Assembly: GCF_017696275.1 (NCBI RefSeq)
Contig: NZ_JAAORF010000001.1
Span: 344,078 to 408,077 of the forward strand
Direction: 5' to 3'
DNA from: Prochlorococcus marinus XMU1405
GTDB lineage: Bacteria > Cyanobacteriota > Cyanobacteriia > PCC-6307 > Cyanobiaceae
DNA: 64,000 nucleotides
The translations under genes and the position numbers were made by a program. Of this stretch, positions 54,107 to 63,624 are shown one piece after another. Below the pieces are notes generated by a model. That model worked only from the letters and a program-made list of their open reading frames with translations. It made no database searches and had not been told where the DNA came from. Each line of letters starts with the position of its first letter. Position 1 is the first letter of the stretch.

Positions 54107-55237
54107 TCTTCTTTTCGGATTGTCAATTAATAAGTTATGGGTTTGCTTCAATAAATTTGGTATATCTAATTGACTAGGACATTTAGGAACACATTCATTA
54201 CATTCTTGACAATATGAGGAATTTTTTTCTTCCCACCAGTGGCCAGCTTTGCCTATTAAATTGTATCTTTCTTTTGAAAATTCTAATTGGCCATAACCAA
54301 TAGATATATTCCTTAAACGAAGTATTTCTGGAATAGGTATTTCATTTGGGCATGGAAGACAACATCTGCATTGTTCACATTTGGTTGCGTGTAATCTTTC
54401 ATTAGCAACTTCCTCAATTTTATTCAGGGCCCTTTTTTCAAGTTTTGTAAGCTTCTCGAATGAGTTTCTAAGTTTATGCGCAAATTCAAAATCTTTTTTG
54501 TTTGTTGCCCCCAAGGATAAAGTTGTAATGCCTTTTGCAAGTAGAAAACGATACGCTAATTCTAATGGATGAAAAGGTTTAGAGGCCTCTAACAAAATAT
54601 CACTTGGAGAATATAATCTACCGCCTTTATCAGCAGGCGATATTGCTAATACTCCCATACCTTTTTTTAAAGCTTCCTCTGCCAAAGAAATTTTGGATTG
54701 ATCTAAATAATGTAAATGAAGACTACAAAAACTAAAAACTTCACAGTAAATTGCATCTTTAATTAGTGAATAACTTCCGTGAGAACTGAAACCAACTTGA
54801 TCAACTAGTTCCTTTTCAAGTACCCATGATATGAATTTCCTACCCTCCCCAGCTAGAACCCAATCGAGATGTTGTTTTAAGTTGAGTCCGTGAATTGCAA
54901 GATTATTAATTTTCTTGCGATTTAAATTTTTAAGAGACTTTTTAAAATTATTTTTTAAAAAGTCAAAATCACCCTTTGGTAAAACTTTAGAAGTAATAAC
55001 CCAATTTTTTTCTTTTATATTCTCTTCTATTGCTAGTTTTTTTATTGAATTTCCAATAAGTGATTCAGCATCACCATACGAAGGTGCTGTTTCTATGTGG
55101 TTAATTCCTACATAATATGCATTTTTTATTATGCTATACATTTTTTCGAGACTTTCAGTTGCTCGCATTGTCCCTAGAGTAAATAAGCTCACTTTCGCCC
55201 CTCTACCAAATGATCTTTTTTGTGAATTAATAATCAT
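54095..55237 (-). CDS. Aldo/keto reductase with C-terminal 2x[4Fe-4S] ferredoxin domain
   Basis: The 380-residue protein has an N-terminal AKR TIM barrel ('LGTMRATESLEKMYSIIKNAYYVGINHIETAPSYGDAE', 'WVITSKVLP', 'AISPADKGG', 'LSLGATNK') and a C-terminal segment with two cysteine clusters, 'CEQCRCCLPCP' and 'CQECNECVPKCP', typical of the AKR-ferredoxin fusions of unknown substrate in bacteria. The usual AKR aspartate is E in 'HIETAPSYG'. It overlaps the converging binding-protein gene and diverges from ribE. Confidence 0.82.
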   Translation of the reverse strand: MIINSQKRSFGRGAKVSLFTLGTMRATESLEKMYSIIKNAYYVGINHIETAPSYGDAESLIGNSIKKLAIEENIKEKNWVITSKVLPKGDFDFLKNNFKKSLKNLNRKKINNLAIHGLNLKQHLDWVLAGEGRKFISWVLEKELVDQVGFSSHGSYSLIKDAIYCEVFSFCSLHLHYLDQSKISLAEEALKKGMGVLAISPADKGGRLYSPSDILLEASKPFHPLELAYRFLLAKGITTLSLGATNKKDFEFAHKLRNSFEKLTKLEKRALNKIEEVANERLHATKCEQCRCCLPCPNEIPIPEILRLRNISIGYGQLEFSKERYNLIGKAGHWWEEKNSSYCQECNECVPKCPSQLDIPNLLKQTHNLLIDNPKRRLWG

Positions 55238-55349
55238 CTAAATATGATCAATTTCTTTTTATTTACTCTTTAATTTATTTATAGTTGAAAATCATTTAAA
55301 GTAAATTAAAGTAAATACAAAATTTTGCAAAAAAATTTTTCTTAAATCT

Positions 55350-56003
55350 ATGTTCACAGGAATAATTCAATCAATTGGAAAACTAAAACAAGAAAAAAAT
55401 ACTTTAGAAATTGAAATTCTAGATAATTTGTTTGATATGGCAATTGGTGACAGCATAGCTGTTGATGGAATTTGTTTGACAGTTAAAGAGATTTTTCAAA
55501 ATAAATTTACTGTTGATGTTAGTGAGGAAACATTAAAAAAAACAACTTTAGGAGTAAAGTCGAACCTGAATCAGACTGTTAATTTGGAGCCCGCTCTTAG
55601 GGTGTCTGACCGTCTAGGAGGGCATATAGTCAGTGGACATGTTGATGGCCTTGGAACTGTTGAGAATATAGAAAAATTAGAGAAATCCTGGCTTTTAACT
55701 ATAAAGTGGAAAAATAATAATTTTTCGAAATATGTAGTTAATAAAGGTAGTATTTGCGTAAATGGTATAAGTCTTACAATTGCAAAATATGAGCAGGAAG
55801 GAGAAATATTTACTATTGCGATAATTCCTCATACTTGGCATAACACAAATCTGAATAAATTAAATGTCGGCGACAGCGTAAACCTTGAGGCAGATGCACT
55901 AATTAAATATGTAGAGAAATTGCTTTTATTTAATAAAAATAGTAATCAAGATTTATCTTCAAATAATATTTCTTCGGAGTGGCTTAAAGAAAATGGTTGG
56001 TAA
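55350..56003 (+). CDS. ribE: Riboflavin synthase alpha chain
   Basis: RibE joins two molecules of 6,7-dimethyl-8-ribityllumazine to give riboflavin. The 217 residues show the two tandem barrel domains: 'MFTGIIQSIGKL', 'GDSIAVDGICLTV', 'VSGHVDGLGTV' in the first and second halves, and 'SICVNGISLTI' in the second. The start M-F-T-G-I-I is the family start. It ends 12 bases from the converging cyAbrB gene. Confidence 0.94.
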   Translation: MFTGIIQSIGKLKQEKNTLEIEILDNLFDMAIGDSIAVDGICLTVKEIFQNKFTVDVSEETLKKTTLGVKSNLNQTVNLEPALRVSDRLGGHIVSGHVDGLGTVENIEKLEKSWLLTIKWKNNNFSKYVVNKGSICVNGISLTIAKYEQEGEIFTIAIIPHTWHNTNLNKLNVGDSVNLEADALIKYVEKLLLFNKNSNQDLSSNNISSEWLKENGW

Positions 56004-56015
56004 AATATATTTTTT

Positions 56016-56369
56016 CTAATTTAATGGAATCAGATAAATTGTTTTTGAATCTTTTTTAAGATCTATTTTAAATTCCTGACCAGGTTCTAGACCTAATTTT
56101 TTGGTGTAGGCATGACCTATTAATAGGTTCCCATTGCCATGAACTTTAGTTTTGAATTCTGTCTGTCTGCCTCTTGAAGCTCTATTACCAATTTTCCCCT
56201 GACGACCATTTCCTAATTTGTAACCCTTAGCTTCGATAAGCGCCCTATAAAAACTTTTCCTTAAGATTCTTCCGCTAGGACCGACGTAACCACAACCTTT
56301 TGCTATCTCATCTTCAGATTTTTTACTTAATAATTTTGCTTTTTCAAGAAGTTCTTTTCCCTCTAGCAT
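56016..56369 (-). CDS. AbrB-like transcription regulator of cyanobacterial type (cyAbrB)
   Basis: This 117-residue DNA-binding protein has the cyanobacterial AbrB layout: an N-terminal helical part ('LLEKAKLLSKKSEDEIAKGCGYVG') with 'FYRALIEAKGYKLG', then a C-terminal AbrB-like swapped-hairpin DNA-binding domain 'RGRQTEFKTKVHGNGNLLIGHAYTKKLGLEPGQEFKIDLKKD'. Members control nitrogen, carbon and hydrogenase genes. It lies about 100 bases before ctaE, so it might act on the oxidase operon, but that is a guess. Confidence 0.88.
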   Translation of the reverse strand: MLEGKELLEKAKLLSKKSEDEIAKGCGYVGPSGRILRKSFYRALIEAKGYKLGNGRQGKIGNRASRGRQTEFKTKVHGNGNLLIGHAYTKKLGLEPGQEFKIDLKKDSKTIYLIPLN

Positions 56370-56466
56370 TATCTGACAAATTTCTAATTATATATTCTTA
56401 CTAAAAAGGAGAACTGTGGCAATATAAATTAATAAAAAATATATTTAATTTTTTAAATTTAGTTTT

Positions 56467-57069
56467 TTATAAAAGATACAAGATAATAAATAAAATAACC
56501 CATATTCCATCTACAAAATGCCAGTACAATTCAACAGCTTCCAATGGGAACATATTTTGACTAGTTAATCTTCCTCCATTGATTCTCGATTGCCAAGCAA
56601 TAATTAAAATCATTAAAGTGCCTAAAGTGACATGTAATCCATGAAAACCAGTAAGAGCATAAAAAGTACTTGCAAATAAATTATCGGTTAATCCAAAGGG
56701 TAAATGAAAATATTCAAATAATTGACATATTAAAAAAATAATTCCAAGAAAAGCAGTAATTGTTAACCATTTTTGGGATTCAGAGTTTTTATCTTTTAAA
56801 AGTGCTTTGCCTGCTTTATGGAAAGTAGCACTACTAACAAGTAACAAAATTGTATTGAGTGTAGGTATTGGTAGTTCCAATTCATAAATAGCACCATCAG
56901 GTAATGGATTTACTGCTTTATAAGTTAAATAAGCAGCAAAGAATCCAGCAAAAGTCATTCCATCCGCAATTAGGAAAGTTATAAGACCAAACATTCTGAA
57001 ATCTTCATGTGTTTCATTAACTTCAGAATTATTTTTTTGGATTTCTTTTGAGCTATCTAGAGTTGTCAT
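56467..57069 (-). CDS. ctaE: Cytochrome c oxidase subunit III
   Basis: This 200-residue membrane protein has five or so spans and the subunit III marks 'FRMFGLITFLIADGMTFAGFFAAYLTYK', 'TGFHGLHVTLGTLMILI' and 'VELYWHFVDGIWVILFIILYL'. It is the third gene of the ctaCDE operon of the aa3 oxidase. The start lies six bases after ctaD. The short form, without the first two helices, is usual in cyanobacteria. Confidence 0.95.
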   Translation of the reverse strand: MTTLDSSKEIQKNNSEVNETHEDFRMFGLITFLIADGMTFAGFFAAYLTYKAVNPLPDGAIYELELPIPTLNTILLLVSSATFHKAGKALLKDKNSESQKWLTITAFLGIIFLICQLFEYFHLPFGLTDNLFASTFYALTGFHGLHVTLGTLMILIIAWQSRINGGRLTSQNMFPLEAVELYWHFVDGIWVILFIILYLL

Positions 57070-57075
57070 GTGTTT

Positions 57076-58701
57076 TTATTTTTGTTCGGAAATTTCTTTA
57101 CCATAACCATAAGGCTCTTCAACTAATGGAGCTTCTCCTTCCCAATTTTCAACTGGAGGAGGAGATGATGTTAACCATTCAGGTGTAAGAGCTTTCCAAG
57201 GGTTATCTCCAGCATCTTTACCATTTCTCACACTTAGTAATACATTAATTAAAAAAGGAATTGTACTTATGGCCATCAAAAGAGCCCCAAGGCTACTAAT
57301 TTGATTAACGAACTGGAATTGAGGATCATATTCTGCAACTCTTCTTGGCATTCCATTTAAACCAAGCCAATGTTGAGGCGCAAAGCACAAGTTAAATCCA
57401 ATAAAAGTAATGATAAAATGTAAAATTCCCAATTTTTCGTTGAGCATTTTTCCTGTTACTTTGGGGAACCAATGATAAATTGAAGAGAAAATAATAAAAA
57501 CAGTCCCCCCATAAACTATGTAGTGAAAATGAGCTACAACGAAGTAGGTATCATGTACGTGAATATCGAAAGGTACCTGTGCCAAAGCAACTCCTGTGAT
57601 ACCTCCGAAAACAAAATTTATAATAAATCCGCAAGAGAATAACATTGCACTATTGATGGAGATTTTGCCTCCCCATAATGTTGCAACCCAATTGAAAAAT
57701 TTTATACCTGTTGGAACAGCAATAAATGCTGTGGCGATAGTAAAGAACAATCTCATCCAAGGGGGCGTCCCACTCGTAAACATGTGATGCGCCCATACAA
57801 CTAAACCTAAAACTACTATCCCCATTATTGAAAAAACCATTGTTGTATATCCAAAAAGTGGTTTTCTAGCATGTACAGGAAGTATTTCACTAACTAAACC
57901 AAAGGCAGGAAGGACCATAATGTATACAGCTGGATGAGAATAAAACCAAAATAAATGCTGATAAACTACTACATTGCCACCTAACACAGGATTGAAAAAT
58001 CCTGTGTTAGCGATGATATCGAAGCTAAGTAGGATTAAAGTGCCTGCTAAAACAGGAGTTGACAAAACAACTAATAGACTTGTCCCAAGCATTGCCCAAC
58101 AATACATTGGTAATTGCATAAGTTTTAATCCTGGCCTTCTTAGTTTGATAATGGTCGCTATAAAGTTTATTCCACCAAATATAGAACTGCCTCCAAGTAA
58201 TAGAACGCTAAGAATCCAAATAATTTGTCCGGATTGAGGAGTAGTTATGCTCAAAGGAGGATAAGCAGTCCATCCAGCCTGAGCAGCACCCTCAACAAAA
58301 TAGCTTGCAACCAGCATCAACCCTGAAGGAGGAATTAACCAAAAAGCTACGGCATTTAATCTTGGGAATGCCATATCTCTTGCACCTACATAAAATGGAA
58401 TTAAATAATTTCCAAAAGCACCGTTAACTACAGGCACTATCCAGAGGAATATCATTATTGTTCCGTGTAAAGTTAAAACTTGGTTATAAACATCTCTTGG
58501 CATAAAATCAGACATTGGACTAGCTAGTTCAATTCTTATGGCACTAGCTAAGGTTCCTCCTATTAAATAGAAAAGAAACCCGCAAACTAAGTATTGTATC
58601 CCAATTACTTTATGATCAAGGCTAAAACTAAAGTATCTAAGCCAGCCTTTAGGTTGAAGGCTTTCATTATTAGTTTTTTGTGGATCAATTGATATTGTCA
58701 T
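57076..58701 (-). CDS. ctaD: Cytochrome c oxidase subunit I
   Basis: This catalytic subunit carries heme a and the heme a3-CuB site. The 541 residues have 12 spans, with 'LTLHGTIMIFLWIVP' (heme a ligand), 'HPAVYIMVLPAFG' with the Y-H crosslink region ('FWFYSHPAVYI'), 'WAHHMFTSG' (CuB histidines) and 'VAHFHYIVYGG' (heme ligands). It overlaps ctaC by four bases (start at 58701, ctaC stop at 58698), so translation is coupled. Confidence 0.97.
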   Translation of the reverse strand: MTISIDPQKTNNESLQPKGWLRYFSFSLDHKVIGIQYLVCGFLFYLIGGTLASAIRIELASPMSDFMPRDVYNQVLTLHGTIMIFLWIVPVVNGAFGNYLIPFYVGARDMAFPRLNAVAFWLIPPSGLMLVASYFVEGAAQAGWTAYPPLSITTPQSGQIIWILSVLLLGGSSIFGGINFIATIIKLRRPGLKLMQLPMYCWAMLGTSLLVVLSTPVLAGTLILLSFDIIANTGFFNPVLGGNVVVYQHLFWFYSHPAVYIMVLPAFGLVSEILPVHARKPLFGYTTMVFSIMGIVVLGLVVWAHHMFTSGTPPWMRLFFTIATAFIAVPTGIKFFNWVATLWGGKISINSAMLFSCGFIINFVFGGITGVALAQVPFDIHVHDTYFVVAHFHYIVYGGTVFIIFSSIYHWFPKVTGKMLNEKLGILHFIITFIGFNLCFAPQHWLGLNGMPRRVAEYDPQFQFVNQISSLGALLMAISTIPFLINVLLSVRNGKDAGDNPWKALTPEWLTSSPPPVENWEGEAPLVEEPYGYGKEISEQK

Positions 58702-59501
58702 AAATTTACCTCTGGTTTTTTATTTTTGTTAAACCATTCCTTGTAATCAGATGCTTCTTCAACAATTATGGAGGCTCTCATACCTCCATGATATGGGCCA
58801 CATAATTCTGCGCAAATTATCGGATATTTTCCTACTTTTGTAGGAGTAAAATTTAGAATAGTCGGTTGTCCAGGAATAATATCCTGTTTAATTCTGAACT
58901 CTGGTACCCAAAAAGCATGAATGACATCTTTGGATTCCATTTTCATTGATACTTTTTGATCAACAGGAACGTGTAGTTCTCCTGATATGAAATTGCCTTT
59001 GGGATAATTGAATAGAAATGCAAATTGCATAGCTGAAACTTCAATTGATAAATTATTTGCTGCTATTTCATTATCAGAAGTTTGACTTATTCCAGCCCAT
59101 ATTTTTTCAGTGTTAGAACTCATCATTTCGTGGTTATGATTTAGTTCTTTCATCCCTCCCATTCGATCGTAGATGTTGTAACTATATAAACCTATTAATA
59201 AAACAATTATTGAAGGGATAATTGTCCATACAATTTCTAAGCTTAAATTTCCCTCTAAAGCAATACCATCTCCTATCTGATCATTTCTTTTCCTAAACTT
59301 AAATAAGCTATAAATAACTGCTATTGTCATTCCTATGAAAATAATTAATCCAATGATGAAAAGAATTTTAAAAAGTTCATCGTAAATTGGCGCATTAATA
59401 CTTGCTTCCTCTGGGAGCAAATTTACATTAAAACCAATCCAAAAAGATATAGCAAAAACGAGGGAAATAATAAGTATTAAATAAATGTTTTTATTTAACA
59501 A
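58698..59501 (-). CDS. ctaC: Cytochrome c oxidase subunit II
   Basis: This membrane-anchored subunit with a CuA centre receives electrons from cytochrome c or plastocyanin. The 267 residues have two N-terminal helices (about residues 7-25 and 45-65), a periplasmic cupredoxin domain with 'DVIHAFWVPEFRIKQDIIPGQ' and the full CuA motif 'CAELCGPYHGGM' (C-x-x-x-C-x-x-x-H-x-x-M). It is the first gene of the operon. A 214-base spacer separates it from the divergent ctaA. Confidence 0.95.
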   Translation of the reverse strand: MLNKNIYLILIISLVFAISFWIGFNVNLLPEEASINAPIYDELFKILFIIGLIIFIGMTIAVIYSLFKFRKRNDQIGDGIALEGNLSLEIVWTIIPSIIVLLIGLYSYNIYDRMGGMKELNHNHEMMSSNTEKIWAGISQTSDNEIAANNLSIEVSAMQFAFLFNYPKGNFISGELHVPVDQKVSMKMESKDVIHAFWVPEFRIKQDIIPGQPTILNFTPTKVGKYPIICAELCGPYHGGMRASIIVEEASDYKEWFNKNKKPEVNL

Positions 59502-59715
59502 TTGTTCTTTAAAATTTGTATTTATATTTTCAAGATATTCAATTTTTTTAATCCTGCATCCTTTGTTAAAAGAAAAACATTTAAATTCACAACTTCTTAA
59601 GATTTATGAAATAAAAGGCGTATTATTAATAACTTTTTAGATTTAATTGTCAGGGAAAAAAGATTAAATTAGTAAATTATTTTTTAAATTAAACATATTA
59701 ATTTTTAATTAATGT
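59502..59715. other. Divergent ctaC / ctaA control region
   Basis: This 214-base, extremely A/T-rich spacer separates the divergent ctaCDE and ctaAB operons. It should hold both promoters. T-rich and A-rich blocks make many weak -10 candidates, and I could not pick one with a good -35. No palindrome or hairpin stands out. Confidence 0.5.
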
Positions 59716-60690
59716 TTGGTTTTTGAATCTAATTTATTATGCAAAATAATAGGTTTTATCCATTTGATTAATAACCAATTATATAAATCAAAATATCTGA
59801 CAATTTTTAAAAGGTTGGGAAGTCATAGTGTACTTGCACTTATCGCACTAATCGTAATTGGAGGAGCTACGAGAGTGATGGAGGCGGGACTTGCCTGTCC
59901 AGATTGGCCATTATGTTATGGATCTTTTTTTCCTTTGAATCATATGAACCTAAGGGTATTTCTAGAGTGGTTTCATCGTCTAGATGCTTTTCTGGTTGGG
60001 ATATTAATTCTTTTTAAATTTGCCCTCGCAATTATTTGGAAAAATGAAATTCCAAATTGGTTACCTAAAACTTATTCATTATTACTTTTTCTCGTTATCA
60101 TCCAAGGATCTTTTGGAGCTTTAACAGTAATAAACCTGCTTGATTCATATATTGTTACTGGCCATCTTTTAATAGCTTTTCTACTTCTCATCACAACAAT
60201 TTCAATAAATCAAAATTTAGAAAATGAAGACATAGAAGAGCCATTAACTTGGTGGAGATTATTATTATTTGTTCCTCTTTTACTTACTCTGATTCAATCT
60301 TTTGTTGGAGTAAGGCTCTCATCAACCTGGTCAGCACATATTTGCTTATCTTCTAATAAACAATGTCTAATTCTAAATACTCATAAATTATTTGCTTATC
60401 CAATTGCTTTTTCAATTCTATTTATTATTGCTACTGCAATTTATAAAAGAAGTTTGCTTTATGAAAATTGGAAATATCTCTCATCACTTATTTTTCTCTT
60501 GTTTTCCCAAATTACTTTGGGTGTTTTAAGTCTTAAAACAAATTTGAATGAACCTATTTTTATTATCGGTCATCAACTTAACGCCTCTTTATTCATTGCG
60601 ATATTAACAACATTAATTTTTAGAAATCCTTTTACTAAAAAAGGTCTAAAACACTCCCTTAATTCCCAAATGGTCGGTATCAATTCATGA
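59716..60690 (+). CDS. ctaA: Heme A synthase
   Basis: CtaA oxidises heme O to heme A for the terminal oxidase. The protein of up to 324 residues has about eight spans. Marks are '[25 protein letters not shown]' with a Cys pair, '[14 protein letters not shown]' and '[12 protein letters not shown]' (heme histidines), '[10 protein letters not shown]' (second Cys pair), and '[10 protein letters not shown]' and '[10 protein letters not shown]' histidines. The TTG at 59716 gives a slightly long N terminus. Another TTG at 59764 would give 308 residues. It overlaps ctaB by four bases. Confidence 0.9.
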   Translation: MVFESNLLCKIIGFIHLINNQLYKSKYLTIFKRLGSHSVLALIALIVIGGATRVMEAGLACPDWPLCYGSFFPLNHMNLRVFLEWFHRLDAFLVGILILFKFALAIIWKNEIPNWLPKTYSLLLFLVIIQGSFGALTVINLLDSYIVTGHLLIAFLLLITTISINQNLENEDIEEPLTWWRLLLFVPLLLTLIQSFVGVRLSSTWSAHICLSSNKQCLILNTHKLFAYPIAFSILFIIATAIYKRSLLYENWKYLSSLIFLLFSQITLGVLSLKTNLNEPIFIIGHQLNASLFIAILTTLIFRNPFTKKGLKHSLNSQMVGINS

Positions 60691-61688
60691 ACAGTAGTAA
60701 CTTAGAAAACTTGAACTATAAATCTTCAATTAGGGATGAAGTAGTACCTTCAAGAAAAAAATTAACTTTGCCGCCTTGGCTTGAAGTGGCAAAACCCAGA
60801 TTAATACCACTTTTACTGGCCACGACTTTGGGAGGAATGGCTTTAACAGATGAGTGGCCTTTGTCTTCACCGAAACTTATCTGTACTTTAGGAGGCGGAG
60901 CTTTGGCAGCAGCAGCAGCAGGAGCTCTTAATTGTTTGTGGGAAATGGAATTAGATAAAAGGATGACAAGAACTAGTAAAAGAGCCTTGCCAGCAGGAAA
61001 GTTATCATCTGAGACTGTATTTTTAGCTGCTGTATCATGTACATTGGCAGCTTCGATGCTTCTAGTAAGTGGTGTAAATTATTTAGCTGCGGGATTAACT
61101 CTTCTTGGTTTATTTAGCTATGTAATTTTATATACAGTTATTTTGAAACCTCGTACAACAAAAAATATTGTTTTTGGAGGAGTTGCTGGTGCGATACCAC
61201 CTTTAGTTGGAGCATCTGCTGCCACTGGGCATGTAGGTCTTAGTGGTTGGTGGTTGTTTGGTTTGGTAATGTTATGGACTCCAGCTCATTTTTGGGCCCT
61301 TGCAATTTTGTTGAAGGATGATTACGCATCTGTTGGTATTCCAATGCTACCCTCTGTTAAAGGATCTGTTTTTACTGCTAAAGCGATTTCTCGTTACGGA
61401 TGGTCAACAGTTTTAATGAGCATTATGGGAGTTTTTGCTTTACCTGAAGGGGGTCTCTTATACGGAATTATGTTATTGCCATTTAATGGAAGACTTTTGC
61501 AATTAATAAATGAATTAAAGAAATCTCCTGATGATCTTCCAAGAGCAAAGTCTCTTTTTAGGTGGTCTATTCTCTACATGTTTGGCATTTGTCTTTTGTT
61601 ATTAATTTCCAGAACCCAACTATCCGTAGAATTTGAGCAGCAATCTATGCAAATATTTTTGTCTTTAGTATCTCTGCTTAGTAATTAA
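60687..61688 (+). CDS. ctaB: Heme O synthase (protoheme IX farnesyltransferase)
   Basis: This UbiA-family integral membrane enzyme adds a farnesyl chain to heme B. The 333 residues show '[21 protein letters not shown]', the aspartate-rich motif '[26 protein letters not shown]' (about residue 86), '[24 protein letters not shown]' and '[26 protein letters not shown]'. The ATG overlaps the end of ctaA. Its product feeds CtaA and then the aa3 oxidase across the divergent region. Confidence 0.95.
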   Translation: MNSSNLENLNYKSSIRDEVVPSRKKLTLPPWLEVAKPRLIPLLLATTLGGMALTDEWPLSSPKLICTLGGGALAAAAAGALNCLWEMELDKRMTRTSKRALPAGKLSSETVFLAAVSCTLAASMLLVSGVNYLAAGLTLLGLFSYVILYTVILKPRTTKNIVFGGVAGAIPPLVGASAATGHVGLSGWWLFGLVMLWTPAHFWALAILLKDDYASVGIPMLPSVKGSVFTAKAISRYGWSTVLMSIMGVFALPEGGLLYGIMLLPFNGRLLQLINELKKSPDDLPRAKSLFRWSILYMFGICLLLLISRTQLSVEFEQQSMQIFLSLVSLLSN

Positions 61689-61727
61689 ATTAGATGTAAA
61701 ATGTTTTTTAAGTAAATAGTAAGTTTG

Positions 61728-62744
61728 ATGAATTATATAAAAGTTAAAGAGCTCTCAAAATCATATTCAGATATCAAGGCATTAAAAAATTTATCGATGG
61801 AAATTGAAGCTGGCACATTATTCGGAATACTTGGTCCAAATGGTGCTGGCAAATCAACACTAATAAAAATACTCGCTACTTTAATAGAGCCTGATAGTGG
61901 AGAAGTTTTTATAAATAATATTAATCTAATAAAAAATTCAAGGAAAATAAGAGAATTAATTGGTTATGTTGCCCAAGACATTGCACTTGATAAAATATTA
62001 ACTGGACGAGAGCTTTTGGATTTTCAATCAGATTTATATCACATCAACAAAAACAAAAAATTTGAAAGGATAAATACATTAATAGATCAATTAGAAATGA
62101 ATGATTGGATTGATCGTAAGTGCGGAACTTATTCAGGGGGAATGAAAAGAAGAATAGATCTGGCAGCTGGACTTTTACATTTGCCCCAAGTATTAATTTT
62201 GGATGAACCTACAGTTGGTTTAGATATTGAAAGTAGAAACATTATATGGCAACTTTTGAAAGATTTGAGAAATAATGGAATGACCATTATTTTAAGTAGT
62301 CACTATCTTGATGAAATAGATAAATTGGCTGACAGATTAGTGATAATTGATGATGGAAGAGTTATAGCACAAGGGACTCCTGCAGAGCTCAAAAATAAAT
62401 TAGGAGGAGATAGAGTAACTTTGAAAGTAAGAGAATTTAGTAATCAGGAAGAAGCAAAAAATATATGTCAAATATTATCTTCAATAGATGGAATTAGTCA
62501 GATTATCATAAATGAAGCTCAAGGTTTCTCGATAAATTTTGTAGCAGATAAGGAAAAAGATTTACTTACGAAGCTAAAAGTGGAATTGGCCTTCTCAAAG
62601 TTTGAAATTTTTTCTCTTACCCAAAGTCAACCAAGCTTGGATGATGTATATCTTCAGGCAACTGGGAAAACATTATTGGATGCTGAAATTTCTATGGCAG
62701 GGAAAAGAGACCTAAAAAAAGAATCAAAGCAATCCATGCGATAA
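61728..62744 (+). CDS. ABC-2 type transporter ATPase (DrrA-like)
   Basis: This 338-residue ATPase has Walker A 'GPNGAGKSTLIKILATLI', signature 'YSGGMKRRIDLAAGLLH', Walker B 'LILDEPTVGLDIESR' and H-loop 'LSSHYLDEIDKLADR', plus the C-terminal part typical of the daunorubicin-resistance (DrrA) group. It works with the permease at 62793. Substrates of this family include lipids and hydrophobic compounds; the real one is unknown. I chose ATG 61728 after the TTG at 61725. Confidence 0.9.
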   Translation: MNYIKVKELSKSYSDIKALKNLSMEIEAGTLFGILGPNGAGKSTLIKILATLIEPDSGEVFINNINLIKNSRKIRELIGYVAQDIALDKILTGRELLDFQSDLYHINKNKKFERINTLIDQLEMNDWIDRKCGTYSGGMKRRIDLAAGLLHLPQVLILDEPTVGLDIESRNIIWQLLKDLRNNGMTIILSSHYLDEIDKLADRLVIIDDGRVIAQGTPAELKNKLGGDRVTLKVREFSNQEEAKNICQILSSIDGISQIIINEAQGFSINFVADKEKDLLTKLKVELAFSKFEIFSLTQSQPSLDDVYLQATGKTLLDAEISMAGKRDLKKESKQSMR

Positions 62745-62792
62745 AAAAACTTTTGGTTAACTAACTATAATGAATACTAATTACTGCTAATT

Positions 62793-63617
62793 ATGGAATT
62801 ACAACAGTATAATTTATTTTTTTTATATCAAGAAACATTTGCTTTAACAAAGAGATTATTTATTCAATTAAAAAGAAGACCATCAACTCTTTTGGCAGGA
62901 ATATTACAACCCATAATTTGGCTTTTTTTATTTGGGGCATTATTCTCTAAAGCTCCTGAAGGTTTTTTACCAGGAGTTGATTCTTATGGAAATTTTTTAG
63001 GAGCAGGACTTATTGTTTTTACTGCTTTTAGCGGAGCTCTAAACTCTGGTCTTCCTTTAATGTTTGATAGAGAATTTGGATTTCTTAATAGATTACTTGT
63101 GGCTCCTTTAACCAGCAGATTATCCATAGTTTTATCTTCTTTTTTCTACATAACAATCCTAAGCTTTGTTCAGAGTATTGTAATAATGGTGGTTTCATAC
63201 ATTTTGGGTTATGGATGGCCAAACTTATATGGTTTAGGAATTGTTTTTACAACACTAGTTTTATTAGTTCTTTTCGTAACATCCATAAGTTTATGTTTGG
63301 CGTTTGTTTTGCCTGGTCATATTGAATTAATCGCTCTTATATTTGTAATAAACTTACCCCTTCTTTTTGCAAGCACTGCTTTAGCTCCAATCTCTTTTAT
63401 GCCAAATTGGCTAGGGTGGCTAGCTTCATTAAATCCATTAACTTTTGCTATTGAACCTATTAGGACTGCCTATACACAAACTATGGATTTAGAAATAGTG
63501 GCTTTACATGCCCCATATGGTGATTTAACTTGTAAGAGTTGTATCTCAATTTTATTTTCTTTAACAGTTTTTTCCTTGATTATTATAAGGCCTCTGTTAA
63601 ATAGAAAGTTAAATTAG
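62793..63617 (+). CDS. ABC-2 type transporter permease (DrrB-like)
   Basis: This 274-residue membrane protein has about six spans: 'LLAGILQPIIWLFLFGALFS' (first span), 'FLGAGLIVFTAFSGALNSGL', 'FDREFGFLNRLLVAPLTSRLSIVLSSF' (cytoplasmic loop), and 'FASTALAPISFMPNWLGWLASLNPLTFAIEPIR' near the end, which is the typical ABC-2 motif. It pairs with the ATPase 48 bases upstream. The next gene starts seven bases after its stop. Confidence 0.9.
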   Translation: MELQQYNLFFLYQETFALTKRLFIQLKRRPSTLLAGILQPIIWLFLFGALFSKAPEGFLPGVDSYGNFLGAGLIVFTAFSGALNSGLPLMFDREFGFLNRLLVAPLTSRLSIVLSSFFYITILSFVQSIVIMVVSYILGYGWPNLYGLGIVFTTLVLLVLFVTSISLCLAFVLPGHIELIALIFVINLPLLFASTALAPISFMPNWLGWLASLNPLTFAIEPIRTAYTQTMDLEIVALHAPYGDLTCKSCISILFSLTVFSLIIIRPLLNRKLN

Positions 63618-63624
63618 AAATTTT

